DNA of 64,000 bases from Ridgeia piscesae (Eukaryota; Annelida; Polychaeta; Sabellida; Siboglinidae). Positions 13,801 through 24,800 of the stretch are shown in pieces (the stretch's first letter is position 1; each line of letters starts with the position of its first letter). A model generated the notes under the pieces. That model searched no databases, had not been told where the DNA came from, and saw only the letters and a program-made list of their open reading frames with translations. The stretch is taken from contig JAODUO010000050.1 of the NCBI GenBank assembly GCA_025642075.2, forward strand, positions 277,501-341,500, given 5' to 3'. Both the position numbers and the translations under genes were made by a program.

Positions 13801-15951
13801 AAATCAGAAAACTATATACTGAAAATGTCTTATTACACATTTGGAAAAATAAACATTATTAATAATTTGTGAACATGTTTACTGGCAAATTACCTGTATA
13901 AAAACACTATCACCAAGGTTTTTAATTCTTTTGAACTTTGTGTACTCGTTCCGCGGTGACGTGTTGTTTACCAGCCTTACTTCAAAGGAGAACACAAATA
14001 CATGTTCTGAAGAAACACGATGCTTATCTGTGTCAACTGGACCAGTGACCGGGGAGATGTTCGCTCATTGTGGCTGACCGGTATTTAAGTAATCGTGCTA
14101 TTCATGAACTTCTGTGCCTTTTTCCTGTTTATCTCTCCAGAAGTCATCTCATTGTGGTGCCAGCCAAACAGGCCAGTAACGTAATGAATGGGACCACCCA
14201 CCATGCAGCCACTAAGGTTAGGTTTTTTGGGATAATGCATATTTGATACAGATCATGTTCTACGATGGCCAAGCCCTTACATCTGAAGGCCCTGTTGCTC
14301 CCATGCGATAGAACTGAGTCGAAGGCAAGGAAGTTTTTTTGGCCGTTTTTACAAGCTGCTGAACATTCGGGCCAGCGTGTTTTTGTGAGGCTAAATGTGA
14401 GCCCACAAATGCTCTGCATATTGGCAGAGGCCCTGAAATGCTGCGCTTCCCTGTAATCAAGTGTAGATCACGAACGGACGTGTGTGGGCACAGTTTGCTC
14501 GCTTATCAGCGATCGGCATTTGCGATGGCCAGTGGTTTATTGATAGGCGACCAAGAAGTTGTGATGTTATTTTAGATAGTTATTGTCTTGCAAGATTTCC
14601 TGGAAGTCATTAGCGTAATATTGTTGTGGGATGAACAACCTAACGATCTCTGAAAGTCAATAATCTAACCTGATCTAATTTATATTTAGGTACATGTATG
14701 ACGTATTCTTACTTGTAGCACTTAGGCTTAACGTGTTAATAATATTTCAGAATCAGTCATCCAAATTATGAGATCTGTACAAAAACTACCGCAGCACAGT
14801 GGAAATGACAGGCTCTAAATCATTGTGTACTTGAATTGATGTTTGGATTTGTATCAAAAGTTGTTTCATAATACCTGAAATTCTGCTGTGAGTGCACCTG
14901 TAGTATTGTTGTGCAATACTATTATACATTATGCAGTTCACTAATGTGCATGCAAGAACCGGTTAGCTCAGGAAATCCACACAGAAATTTGAATAAAATT
15001 GTATGGACGACTAAAGACAACCATAGTTATTTGACACAAAAGGCTACATGTAACAATGCACGTATGTACTTCGTGCGTAGCACACGTACAGTGCTTTGTG
15101 TCAATGTAAGACCGGTTAGGTATTTCAGACAGAATAGCATTGGCTCTGTGGCTTGTAAAGTGCCCACTTCCTGTAGGTCAGAGGTCATGCCTAAACTCAC
15201 AATTCTCAGAATTTAACGCTGCTTGCTTACGTAGTGGGCTGCCAACGCAAATAGGCCTTCACCATGCCACTCACCGATCCTCGTTTTAATGGTCATGATC
15301 TGTTTACACTAGTCATTGCAAACCAACACCGTGTCAGGTGTTGAAGTGGAACTGTCACTCAGGTGACACAGCGCGTGTGGCTATTGAGTGTCATGTCATC
15401 TTGTCACATCCTGGCTCTGTCCTTGCTTGCGGTCATTGCCACACCTTATATTGCCCACTTGACCATCCGTGCTGGCCATGTGACGGACGATCAAGGGTGG
15501 TTTCGTGACCGTCCACCCAGTGTACGTGACGAGGTATTGTGGTTATCAAATCTGTTCAGAATCGGTGATGTAATCCTGTAAATGTTTTTTATAGACGTGT
15601 TCAGAATGTACAAATTCGCAAATAATAGTGTTGATTTTTAGGAATGGTAAACATTTAATGTTTCACAAAGAAATTCTCCGAAACGTGTGTGAAGAAGTAC
15701 ATGTGACCATGTCACAAAAGGGTCTTGACATATACGCACTAGTCCGCAGTAACAACGTTGTCAACAGCTGGATTCATGAATAGCAATGTAAGCTTGGTTA
15801 AACAGATCCGTTAGATCAAATGACAACGGCAGATTTTATGTGCTACTGATTTTATAAGTTTATACTAAGGGGAACAAATACACATGATTCCATAGAGTTG
15901 GTGTGAAATCTGATGAAGCCCTTGTACCCTGGTTTTGACGTTGGTTTAACT
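4861..15951. other. 11-kb stretch without recognised gene
   Basis: No exon, LINE or long tandem repeat was recognised. Two stretches resemble each other: about 8117-8170 and 11958-12005 share GTGACCTTCACCTT, a CCAGGTG word and a CCTAGA word, in order, which may be an old dispersed repeat. AGTGCACCTGTAG followed by an ATTGTTGT word recurs at 12892 and 14891. Open frames are under 102 codons and look random. Confidence 0.5.
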
Positions 15952-16243
15952 CCAGGGCTTTATGCAGGATAAAATTATTGCCAATCACACATGTTTTGGT
16001 GGACACGTGGATGTTAACTGCTAAGCCAGTTTACAAAGTTTTAAATGTGTCTGATGACCTGAAATGGACTACAAACACACATGTGACACCATTTTCACCC
16101 ACTTTCAAGGCATAACTAACAATATCTGTGGTTTTGGAAGACGTTTTTTTTGCTCTTTGCATTTTTTACCCATCCACCCATATTTCTACCCGTCCATATT
16201 AATTTTTACCCGTCCAAATGACGGGTGGATGGGTCTCTACATA
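15952..16243 (-). mobile_element. Dispersed element family A, copy 3 (reverse orientation)
   Basis: At 292 bp this is the longest copy. Read on the minus strand it starts TTATGTAGAGACCCATCC and ends CATAAAGCCCTGG. It keeps a segment (AACTGGCTTAGCAGTTAACATCC region) missing from copy 2 and partly present in copy 1, so copy 2 has an internal deletion. Opposite orientation to the others shows that these are dispersed insertions and not one duplicated block. Confidence 0.8.
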
Positions 16244-17319
16244 AAGCGATGCTAACCCCGGGAAACAATGCAGTTCAAGCAGGGGAGATTGCTGAAGGAT
16301 GCTTTGTCTATATAGGGACATTAGCCAGGCTTTGGCTGCCTGGAACTTAATCAACTGGTCTAGGTTTATTTATGTGTCGCATCAGCAGCCCTTTGATTGT
16401 CTAGTGTGCGATATTTATAATACTGTTGATAAAGTCTAATAAAATGACCTGGATTGTGACCACCCTTATTGCTTTATGTTTTTCCCGCGATTATTAGTGT
16501 TCGTCGGTCTCGTCTCTGTACTGTCTGTGAGCTAGATTCTAGTCTAGTTCGATTTCGCTAGTTCGATTTTGCGGCAAGTGTCTGAATATGGTGTGCTGCC
16601 CAAATAGAATCCTAGTATTTACAGTGCATCTTTTGAACGAGACATTCTAATATAATTTTGCATCTTTGATGTGTTGTCATGTGATAATGTGAGATTAAAA
16701 AATCTGTGACTGAACGGTTATCTGGTGATGTTAGTAGAAGTAATGCAAACATTTTATAACATAAATATAGTGATTATCGGGAACAGTACAGGCATCGATG
16801 GTAAGGTACTATATAGACACATCATTTTGTACTTATTTTTAGTTCAAATAAACAATGTTTAATCAATCCAGGTAAAAATTACGATAGAATTAGCAAAAAT
16901 AAAAACATGTAACAAAAGTCATTGTGGTAGCGTCACATCTGAAAAAAAAATAATTGGCCAACCTGATATGTGATTAGTTTCGAGAGGGACCTAAAAATGC
17001 TCTAAAATGGCAATTATCAGCGGCACGTCACTGGTCATGTAAATTATATTGTCTTAGTTAATGTTACAGGAAACAAAAAAAGCACTGTTGGTTTTTCCTT
17101 TTAGACGCATTCACCTCTAACTGCTGGATAATAGATTTCCTCAGTTCTAGGTTTGTGGTAGTTTGTGTCTGACCTCTATAACATGTAATTGCAGCACATC
17201 ACAGTCTGCGAGGTGCAGTTGTGTAGTGTATTTTAATGCTTCAAACTCTCGGCCGGGAATCTGGTGTAGCACCCCTCTTGCTGCTGTTTTGAACCTTAAG
17301 CAAGTACGGTCACTCAACA
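16244..17319. other. No gene recognised, upstream flank of the LINE
   Basis: Unique AT-rich sequence. No endonuclease coding was found, confirming that the LINE is truncated. Confidence 0.6.
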
Positions 17320-18940
17320 TTGCTCCAGTTCACTAACTTTAGTTCGGTGTTTACCAGGGAAGATATTAGTATATTACCAGTACTTGAGACTAAGTTCGAA
17401 GGGAGAGAGTTTGACTATTTAGGACAACTAATTGTAACCCCAACAATGGTAGCTATGAAAATAAGAGATATGAAGGATAATAAATCACCTGGAGTGGATG
17501 GGATTCCTCCCAAATTACTATTGGAAATTGTAGAACAAATCAGCATACCGCTTGCAACAGTGTTCAATTTGTCATTAGAGGAGGGAATAGTTCCGTTAGA
17601 ATGGAAAGAAGCAAACATTATACCATTATTTAAAAAAGGTTCGAGAAACAAGTCAGAGAACTATAGACCAGTGAGTTTAACATCGGTGATTTGCAAACTA
17701 TTAGAAAGACTAATTAAAGATCACCTGGTTGATTTTCTTGTTAAAAATAAATTGATAAACCCATCTCAACATGGGTTTTTAAAAGCGAGGTCATGCTTAA
17801 CAAATATGTTATGTTTTTTGGAAGATGTCACAAAGTGGCTAGATGAGGGATCACCAGTAGATATAATCTACTTAGATTTTAAAAAGCCTTTGACAAAGTG
17901 CCACACCAAAGACTACTACTTAAACTAAAGGCTCATGGCATAGGAAATGGAATGATCAACTGGATAGAAAAATGGCTTATTGGTAGAAGACAAAGAGTAG
18001 TAGTTGATGGGGAGGTTTCAAACTGGAAAGCGGTTTTGAGTGGAGTACCGCAGGGATCAGTACTGGGACCTATTTTATTCTTAATATATATCAATGATTT
18101 GGATGATGACATAACAAGCAAGGTGTTGAAGTTTGCGGACGACACAAAAGTGTTTAGGAAAATTAAAAGTGATGCAGATAGACAGCATTTACAAGATGAT
18201 CTTAATAAGTTGATAGAATGGTCTGAGAAGTGGCAAATGCTGTTTAATTTTGGAAAGTGTAAGTGCCTTCACACAGGACATGGGAATGAAGATGCACAAT
18301 ATACAATGGGTGATACTGTACTAAATACTACCTTAAAGGAAAAGGACTTGGGCTTAACTATTAGTGCTGACATGAAGGTATCAGAGCAGTGTGGAATTGC
18401 AGCAGCGAAGGAAACCAAATTCTTGGATTAATTAGGCGAAATATAGTGTACAAAGAAAAAGAACTAATAATACCGCTGTATAAAACAATAGTTAGGCCTC
18501 ACTTAGAATATTGTATACAAGCATGGAGGCCATATCGCAAGAAGGATATTGATATGCTAGAAAGAGTACAAAGGAGAGCAACCAAAATGATACCAAAACT
18601 CAGGAATATTAGTTATGAAATGCGTCTAAAAGAATGTGGCTTAACAACACTAGAAACCAGAAGATTGAGAGGAGATCAGATTGAAGTGTTTAAAATATTG
18701 AATGGATATGAAAATATTGACAGAAATATATTTTTCACAGTCAAGGAAGAGAGAAGGACTAGAGGACATGGAGTTACATTAGCAAAGAAGCAGTGTAGAC
18801 TAGATATTAGAAAATTTTCATTTTCACAAAGAACAGTAAACGAATGGAACAGATTATCAGCTGATTGTGTAGGTGCTAGCAGTGTTAATATATTTAAAAA
18901 TAAAATTGACATATACTTAAGAAGGGCGGGGTATACTTAG
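17320..18940 (+). pseudogene. LINE ORF2 reverse transcriptase remnant with two frameshifts
   Basis: This is the coding part of the LINE. The first break is at about 17880-17886, where a run of five A's (TTTTAAAAAGCC) is one base short for the conserved motif A region. The second is at about 18405-18412 (GCGAAGGAAACC), also one base short. Both are single-base deletions, one of them in a homopolymer, so a sequencing error is possible for the first. Codon use is AT-rich (many AAA, ATA, GAA), unlike the GC-rich betaglycan exons. The stop is TAG at 18938-18940. Without the endonuclease the fragment could not mobilise itself even if in frame. Confidence 0.85.
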
Positions 18941-18951
18941 ATAGATAGGTT

Positions 18952-19017
18952 GGACTCTCGATAAGCCAAATGGCTTCCTAGTCCACCTGCCATCTAGAGT
19001 TGAATCTCTAGGTGGCA
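18952..19017 (+). other. Paired hairpins in the LINE 3' UTR
   Basis: The first hairpin pairs GGACT (18952) with AGTCC (18980), and inside it AAGCC (18963) with GGCTT (18972). The second pairs TGCCATCTAGAG (18988-18999) with CTCTAGGTGGCA (19006-19017) across a 6-nt loop, with a single T-G wobble. In CR1/L2-like LINEs, conserved 3' structures help the reverse transcriptase recognise its RNA. That role is inferred here. Confidence 0.65.
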
Positions 19018-19042
19018 ATCTTGTTAAATCTTGTTAAATCTA
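19018..19042 (+). repeat. Short tandem tail at the LINE 3' end
   Basis: The unit AATCTTGTTA is repeated about two and a half times and then stops. CR1, L2 and related LINEs end in short tandem units and not in poly(A), so this is read as the true 3' terminus. Confidence 0.6.
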
Positions 19043-20751
19043 ATGTCTGGCTGTACACAGTGGTAGTAATTCTGTAGAAATATTTTTCTTGAATTACTAA
19101 TTTGTAGCATGGCTTCTTCGAATTGGGAGGGAAATGTTCTGCACTTTGAGCAGTCTTATGGACTGGGTACAAATGTTATAAGAACACTTCTTTTTACGTA
19201 AAGGTTGCTTGATTCTTGTAGTTTTGCTGCATTGTTTTTGGTAGCTGAAAGGGAGAAGAAATGATTGAGTGGGGGAAATGTTATCTAGAATGATTAGTGT
19301 TGTACTTAAGTCCAGACATCAGCAAACATGAAACTGAAAGCTGGTGGTAGCGGGGGGGGGGGTACTGGTTGATAAAAAGCACTGACAAAGTCCAGGAGTT
19401 TGTTACCAGCAAGAAGGAAAGATTCACAAATTCAGATTTGATTACACCGTTCAGCGGCAGTTGTACATTGCTCCAGTTTGTCATAAATCGATGAACATCT
19501 CTAGACTGCGCAGGAGCTTTTGGGTCAGCCATTTTGATTCCCATCATGGGCCGTCATACATGGCTGACACTTATACGAGTGGATTATTCACGTTTGTCAT
19601 TTGAATGTATGTTTAATGACTGAGTGGCTTTGTTGTGACTTATGCCGACAGTTTTTTTGGCCTTATAAGTGCACTAGGACGCAACAATTTTAAAACATAC
19701 AGGGGATACTATTGAATGGTTGAATTAACGCAATGCAGTATAAAATGTAGGCAAAGATACAGTTGTATTAAAAAAGAAAATTGAGGTGGATGCAGGTTTA
19801 CTACGCCAATTCATGTCATGAAGGTTCTATGTTACGTACGTACACAGTCACAAGCCATATAACAAGGGAGGCACTATTATCCCACAGTGACATAAAACAC
19901 ATTAGCATATGATGAAATAGTGTGGACTGTGTGGAGGATGTTTATGTTGTTAAACAAACACTGCACAATTTCACTGATTTGCTCTGAGAAATCCCAGATG
20001 TGGGTTGAAAGTGTGGTACCAGAAAGGAAACAGGATTGTATGGCATTGTTTGCAGTGCCGTACTGAGACGGATGCATTGTTCAGTTAATTACGGAAATGC
20101 ATCATCTCATGTAAAATACATAAATTAGCAAAATTCATAATTAAGGTTTTCAATAGATAAATAAAAAAGTAAGGATATAGTATTGGTGCATTTTCAGGGG
20201 TTGTCTCCTCAGTCATATGTGAACAGTTGGTAATAAAGAGTCATAATACGATGGGCATGTGACATTTTAAAGTCAGAGAAGTCAGTAAAAGATTTATTTC
20301 ACATGAACAATGGTAAAATATTGAATGTTGATGTAGGTATTCTACATACAGATTTATGTACTAATGTGCAGAAAATGTATATATATATATATATATTATA
20401 ATATATATAACGTATATTGTGGGTGATTGTCATGGTGAATTGAAGTGACAAAATAAACAGACAAGTGTACTGCACTGATTGAGCCCATCCGATGCACTTG
20501 GTTACACACACACAACTCCATAAATAATGTTTGCAATTAAACTTTTATGATGATTCAGCATGACACCCCTAGTAACACAAACAACGTATCCGCACTGCTA
20601 TAAACCGTAACTTATCGCAGGTCCGCATATACATCCCGGACGCCAGCGTGTTTTTTCCGTGACTGCCACATTCACAGTTCACTGACCGGTAGTGCATTCA
20701 GTAACAATGGCTTTGTGTGCGTCGACTGACCGTGTCTCCTTTGTGTTTCAG
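19043..20751. other. Flank between the LINE and exon 1
   Basis: No gene was recognised. The last 170 bases are CpG-richer and end in the pyrimidine-rich acceptor before exon 1. A nine-G run is at about 19353. Confidence 0.55.
20376..20409. repeat. TA microsatellite
   Basis: An interrupted TA tract upstream of exon 1. Confidence 0.85.
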
Positions 20752-20957
20752 TCGGTGACGAGAGCGCGTTAGAGTGCGGGAGAACGGGACGCGGCCATCG
20801 CACGTCGACTGGCTGTTGCAGCGACACTGGACGGGTCGTTTTAGGGCCCCTTCCTGGGCCATGCAGAGGCTTGTGCGGCTCCTGCTGTGTGTGCTGCTAT
20901 TACATCGTGGGCCCGGCAGCTGGGGCCTGTCCTCGTCCTCACAACGATTCAGCACCG
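20752..20957 (+). CDS. TGFBR3: Betaglycan (TGFBR3)-like co-receptor, exon 1: 5' UTR end, start codon and signal peptide
   Basis: Coding starts at the ATG at 20861 (G at -3, no earlier ATG in the exon) and gives 32 codons plus one base before the strong donor GTAAGT at 20958. The peptide begins MQRLVRLLLCVLLLHRG: a basic start, a leucine-rich core and a small-residue stretch (GPGSWG), a classic secretory signal with likely cleavage near residue 22. The exon start at 20752 is set by a pyrimidine-rich acceptor ending TTTCAG at 20751, which implies an upstream non-coding exon outside the recognised features. If that acceptor is unused, this is the first exon. The single leftover base joins exon 2 in frame to make Gly33. 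Identity as TGFBR3 rests on exons 2 and 3, since signal peptides are not conserved. The exon lies in a CpG-richer patch, as is usual near a 5' end. The ATG and donor are well supported; the 5' boundary is less so. Confidence 0.75.
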
Positions 20958-20964
20958 GTAAGTT

Positions 20965-21210
20965 ACTCACGTCGACTACTACGATGTGCACAAATTTAGA
21001 GAAAAACGCAACCTTTTTATTGTACATATTTGAATTTTTTTAGCGCACATGGTTGTCACGGGAAATGGTGGGGAAGTAAATCTACTCACGTCGACTACTA
21101 CGATGTGCACAAATTTAGAGAAAAACGCAACCTTTTTATTGTACATATTTGATTTTTTTTAGCGCACATGGGTGGTTTGGTTGTCACGGGAAATGGCGGG
21201 GAAGTAAATC
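20965..21210 (+). repeat. 119-bp tandem duplication next to the exon 1 donor
   Basis: The block starting ACTCACGTCGACTACTACGA at 20965 recurs at 21084 and is nearly identical through AAATGGCGGGGAAGTAAATC at 21210. Copy 2 has about 10 extra bases (around GGTGGTTTGG) and two or three substitutions. The first copy starts within 8 bases of the donor, so both copies are intronic. High identity points to a recent duplication. Confidence 0.92.
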
Positions 21211-22980
21211 GCCATGTTTGATCATATTACAATTTTTGCCCTTGTAAAATCGTATTGATGGCCGGTTTTGTGGAGCTGTACTCATTTGAACTTGAAAGCG
21301 TATCTAATATATTTGTCACAAGGCAAAACAACTCTGACTCTGCTGTAGTTAACTCAGAGTTGTTTTGTCATGTGACATGACAAGAAAATACACAATCTCC
21401 ATCATGCCAGTTCAAAGACAAGAACAACATGCCTCTGTGCCAACCATCCCAATCTGTCAAAATACCATAACTAGTTTTTCTTATACTGGTCTGAACAAAT
21501 GATTGGTGGTCAATTTACCAGGAATATTTTCAAATGCATTTTTAACCGTAAACAGTGAGAACCGTCCTATGAAAACAATGAAAGACCAGAAAACCTAATT
21601 TTCTATGTCCCCTGAGAGTGTAGAACGTGCAGCAAGTGCGACGCAGAAAATTACTAATCTGTACCTTGGCCTAATGGCAGGCCACTTTGTTGTGCACTGG
21701 AAAAAAATGATATTAACATAGAGCCCCTCTGTGGGCATAATTAAGGTCATTAAAGAGTCACTTTGATATCTCCGACAGTGATGGATAGTCTTAATTCTGT
21801 GCTACACCTCTCAACAAACAACTGGCATTTCATTGGCGCCCAGCCAAACAACAGCTTTGTTATGATCGTTCCATCGTAGCGCCATTAGAAACAGTGATGC
21901 CACCATTACGCCCCCTAACCCCCGTCCCGTATACAAGCCGTCATTGAAACGTCATGTAAGATCACGCACGGTTTACGACAGTGACAGGTTGTGCATTTTG
22001 TGCAGTTTTTTTTTTGGTTATATAAATATATATTTAGGTGAATAAAACCGAGCTCTGACATGATTTTCGTGCACAGGTACGGTGGCTGCTGTGCTGTGTA
22101 GATTGCGTGTGTTTACAGTTGACATAGGTACTTGACAATGAACAGTGTAACAAAACCTGTGTCCGCACTGAGGACTGAATGGAATGGAATGTGGTGAAGT
22201 GGTCAAGAATGCACGGAATGGGGTCATACAAGAACCAGATCTGTTTCAGACTTTCAGACTTGTTTCTAGAATGAAATCAAACGAGAGAGAAGCCAAAACT
22301 GGCCCCGTACAAAGGCCTCGGTCACACCACTTGAATACTGCAGCCAGGTTTCTAGGCATTTTTGTGTGGCGATCCTTCTAATTTGGGAATTCTGTTAAGA
22401 GTGCAGCTGGTGTAGTTGATTAGTGGTGATTAAGAAACAAACCACGTCTGCGTTTAGGTTACGTAGTTTGTATTTTTCTGTTTCTTTCTTCTATTTGTAT
22501 ACAGCTATTCGTCACCTAGGGGCGGGGAGGGGATTGGAGGGGAGAGGCTGATGGGGGAGCTGGGACAGAACCGCACTTGATATGTTCTGCTCTTTCCCAG
22601 CGGTTCCCCCGCCACAATCCCATCTTCATCTTCATTCTCCTTCCCTATTCCCTCTACCCCACTTTCTGGACACGAAAAAATGGAAGAACAAACTGTACTT
22701 GTCAACAAATGCGCCAAATCCTTGTCGTCATTCACTTTCAACACTCGCTTAATGTAGCGCCATGTCATCGTAAAATTCACGATACGGCGGCATTGGTAGT
22801 GCTGGGTTAATAAAACACGTAACGCTATTATGTTTTGTCTAATTGAGAAAGCACCGAGACACACTAGGGACCATGACAGGCCTCCATCGCACGGTGATCA
22901 AACGATCCATTTATAACAGCAGCGGTTGGTGCCAAAGTTTTTATCAGACATCAATTTAATTCAGACATGCTTTTTATTTC
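21211..22980. other. Intron 1 segment, nothing firm
   Basis: No exon was recognised. A G-rich patch lies at 22510-22560 (GGGGCGGGGAGGGG). A 119-codon minus-strand frame at 22505-22864 is within chance expectation. Confidence 0.5.
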
Positions 22981-23235
22981 CATGTAAATATACACCACCT
23001 GTTACATGTAACCTTGACCTTGCAGCGAAAAAGTCGCACCGGAAATCATGTAATATAGTCGAAAAAAGGCATCGGTGCGGACAAGTTGAAACGATAAATA
23101 CGGGATGCGGCTATGTAAATTTAGACGACCGGTTACGCGTGACATTGAACTTGCTGTAAAATTGCACTGAAAATCACGTACAGTCCCGAAACGGTGTCGG
23201 TGCGAAAAAATTTGAATGATAAATGCAGCTTGTGG
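22981..23235 (+). repeat. Old 131-bp tandem duplication
   Basis: The block from ATGTAAATATACACCACCTG (22982) and the block from ATGTAAATTTAGACGACCGG (23113) align over their full length. They share GTTAC, TTGA, CTTG, AAATCA, AGTC, CGGTGCG and GATAAAT in the same order. Identity is moderate, roughly two thirds by eye. Copy 1 contains ACCTTGACCTTGCA, a possible nuclear-receptor element. Confidence 0.7.
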
Positions 23236-24630
23236 TCACCAGAAGGTGCCACGAGTTCAGGCAAGCCGCTGACGTTAACGACTGGCGTCCGTCGAGGCAC
23301 TAACTCTAGCGACTACGGTATTCTTGGAAACAGTCGAGCCCTGTAAACACAGCCCAACATCTGCTGCTGGCGTCAGTCTTCGCAGTCGCAGCAAAGCGAA
23401 CTTTTTTCGGCCAATTAATTATTAAACCGCAAAATCTGGCCTGGCCGAGGCGCGTAAGTTCCGCAACGGTTGCTGTTGCATTAATTACTGTCCATGTTCT
23501 GTGTCGCATCGTCGAGTGGAACGTAACCCGCTGGATTAAATGTAAATGGCACGCCCCATCTGTGAGAACGAGATGGCCGTGGGTGGCGAGTGTACGTTGA
23601 TGTCCAGCGGGGTGCTAGGGGGCCTTGGGGCATGTTCACCTGGTGTGCATCTCCCCAGTCAGCCACCGCTCTCATTTGCACATTGTGTGCGCCGCCGTTG
23701 TGAGCGGGCTGCTTTTCTAGGGAATTGGCTGCCTGGCGTCGTGCCAACTCCTGTCGTCATTGGCAACCGTTCACTCTCTCTCTCTGCAGGTTGTGACTAC
23801 CCAGAGAGAAACAAGTCATTGACACTTCGGCGTTATTCCTCCGCCAAGTCGAGGCGACGCATTCTTACGTGGTTCTGATGCTGGAGACGCAGCTATTTTT
23901 ATGTCCTCGTCCCAGCTGGCCGCCTCGACATGGAATAATATCTCGCAGTCATATCTTGTCCTGAGCAGGGGCCTTGTCGATTCGGGATAGCTTCGGTATT
24001 GATTTTACCTCTCGTGGAGCTGTTGGGTCACTAGATTAATCAGTGTCGATGCCAAGCAATGGCGGCGGAACCCCCGGATCTTTCGTTGCGCACTTCCACG
24101 TCTCCAGATGTTTACTGAATATTGCATGGACAGAGGGTGTGGTGTAACGCCCTTGGAATCTGTGTTTTTGACGGAATGTGTCGGTTTCCAAATAGTTAGT
24201 TAAGCTTGCAAAAATGTATCATGTCCAGCAGTGTTTTTTATTAATATTTTGCAACCAATATTTCCATTTGTTACCTCATTCTTGTTATGTGGTTTGTGTA
24301 AATTCTGGGGTTAAAATTCAGACCACTGCAAATCCCTTTAGCGTTTTAGTTTAAAAAAATCACAAAAAGCTCACTGTTAAGATACTACAGGGAGTGTTCC
24401 TGGATGTGGTCATTGGTGCTGTGTGCCGTTTCATAGGTTATCTCGGTGATGTCTTCCTTCAAATGACAAACTGGAGTTTATCAGCACAGTGGCAGATTGT
24501 TTACGTTAGCAGTGTTTTGTTGCGTGCCCAGATGTGTTGTTATGATGATGTCATCTGTCAGTAGGCCAGTGGGTTGTTATGGCAACAGGCCACGTTCATT
24601 CTGGTTGTTTATGTTCCCTCCCGCTGTCTG
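23236..24630. other. GC-richer intron 1 segment without recognised gene
   Basis: 23230-24080 is CpG-richer than average and contains CTCTCTCTCTCTGCAG at about 23774, which looks like an acceptor, but no domain or consistent frame follows. It is a candidate for an unrecognised regulatory or non-coding exon. Confidence 0.35.
24573..24586. promoter_or_regulatory. Possible RFX (X-box) motif
   Basis: GTTGTTATGGCAAC matches the inverted half-site pattern GTNRCC/RGYAAC with a 2-bp spacer, apart from TT for CC in the first half. It is intronic and unsupported by other evidence. Confidence 0.15.
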
Positions 24631-24800
24631 TAGGTCAGTGTGTCACCAAACACATGTCCCAGTAGGTCAGTGTGTTGCCAAACACATATCCCAGTAGGTC
24701 AGTATGTCACCAAACACTTGTCCCAGTGTGTCACCAAACACTTGTCCCGGTAGGTCAGTATGTCACCAAACACTTGTCCAAGTAGGTCAGTGTGTCACGT
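24631..24800 (+). repeat. 32-bp tandem repeat, about five copies
   Basis: The unit runs TAGGTCAGTGTGTCACCAAA then CACATGTCCCAG. One copy is shortened, lacking TAGGTCAG. It has no spacers. Confidence 0.88.

Larger units (their letters stand above)
17320..19042 (+). mobile_element. 5'-truncated CR1/Jockey-group LINE (reverse transcriptase and 3' UTR)
   Basis: The fragment encodes most of a non-LTR retrotransposon ORF2 in three frame segments: 17320-17883, about 17884-18405, and about 18406-18940. Reverse transcriptase landmarks appear in order: KSPGVDGIPPKLL, then YRPVSLTSVICKLLER, motif A DIIYLDFKK, motif B SGVPQGSVLGPILFLIYIND, motif C FADD, and the downstream LGLTISADM. The C-terminal region has VRPHLEYC and LERVQRRATKMI, typical of CR1/Jockey-type elements. 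The upstream endonuclease is absent, so the copy is truncated at its 5' end, as is usual after incomplete target-primed reverse transcription. Two frame breaks of one base each make it non-functional; otherwise the frames are clean, so the insertion is fairly young. The 3' UTR (18941-19017) folds into two hairpins and ends in a short AAATCTTGTT tandem instead of poly(A), as in CR1-like clades. Exact clade is uncertain. It lies upstream of the betaglycan exon 1, probably in a 5' UTR intron. Confidence 0.9.

Noticed and set aside
22505..22864. 119-codon minus-strand frame with an acidic stretch
   Set aside because: Length is within chance expectation for 64 kb in six frames, and there is no recognisable family or splice context.
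23546..23878. 110-codon plus-strand frame followed by an acceptor-like CTCTCTGCAG site
   Set aside because: The acceptor-like site lies inside the frame, the peptide is low in conserved features, and it does not resemble betaglycan. Kept only as a CpG-richer stretch.
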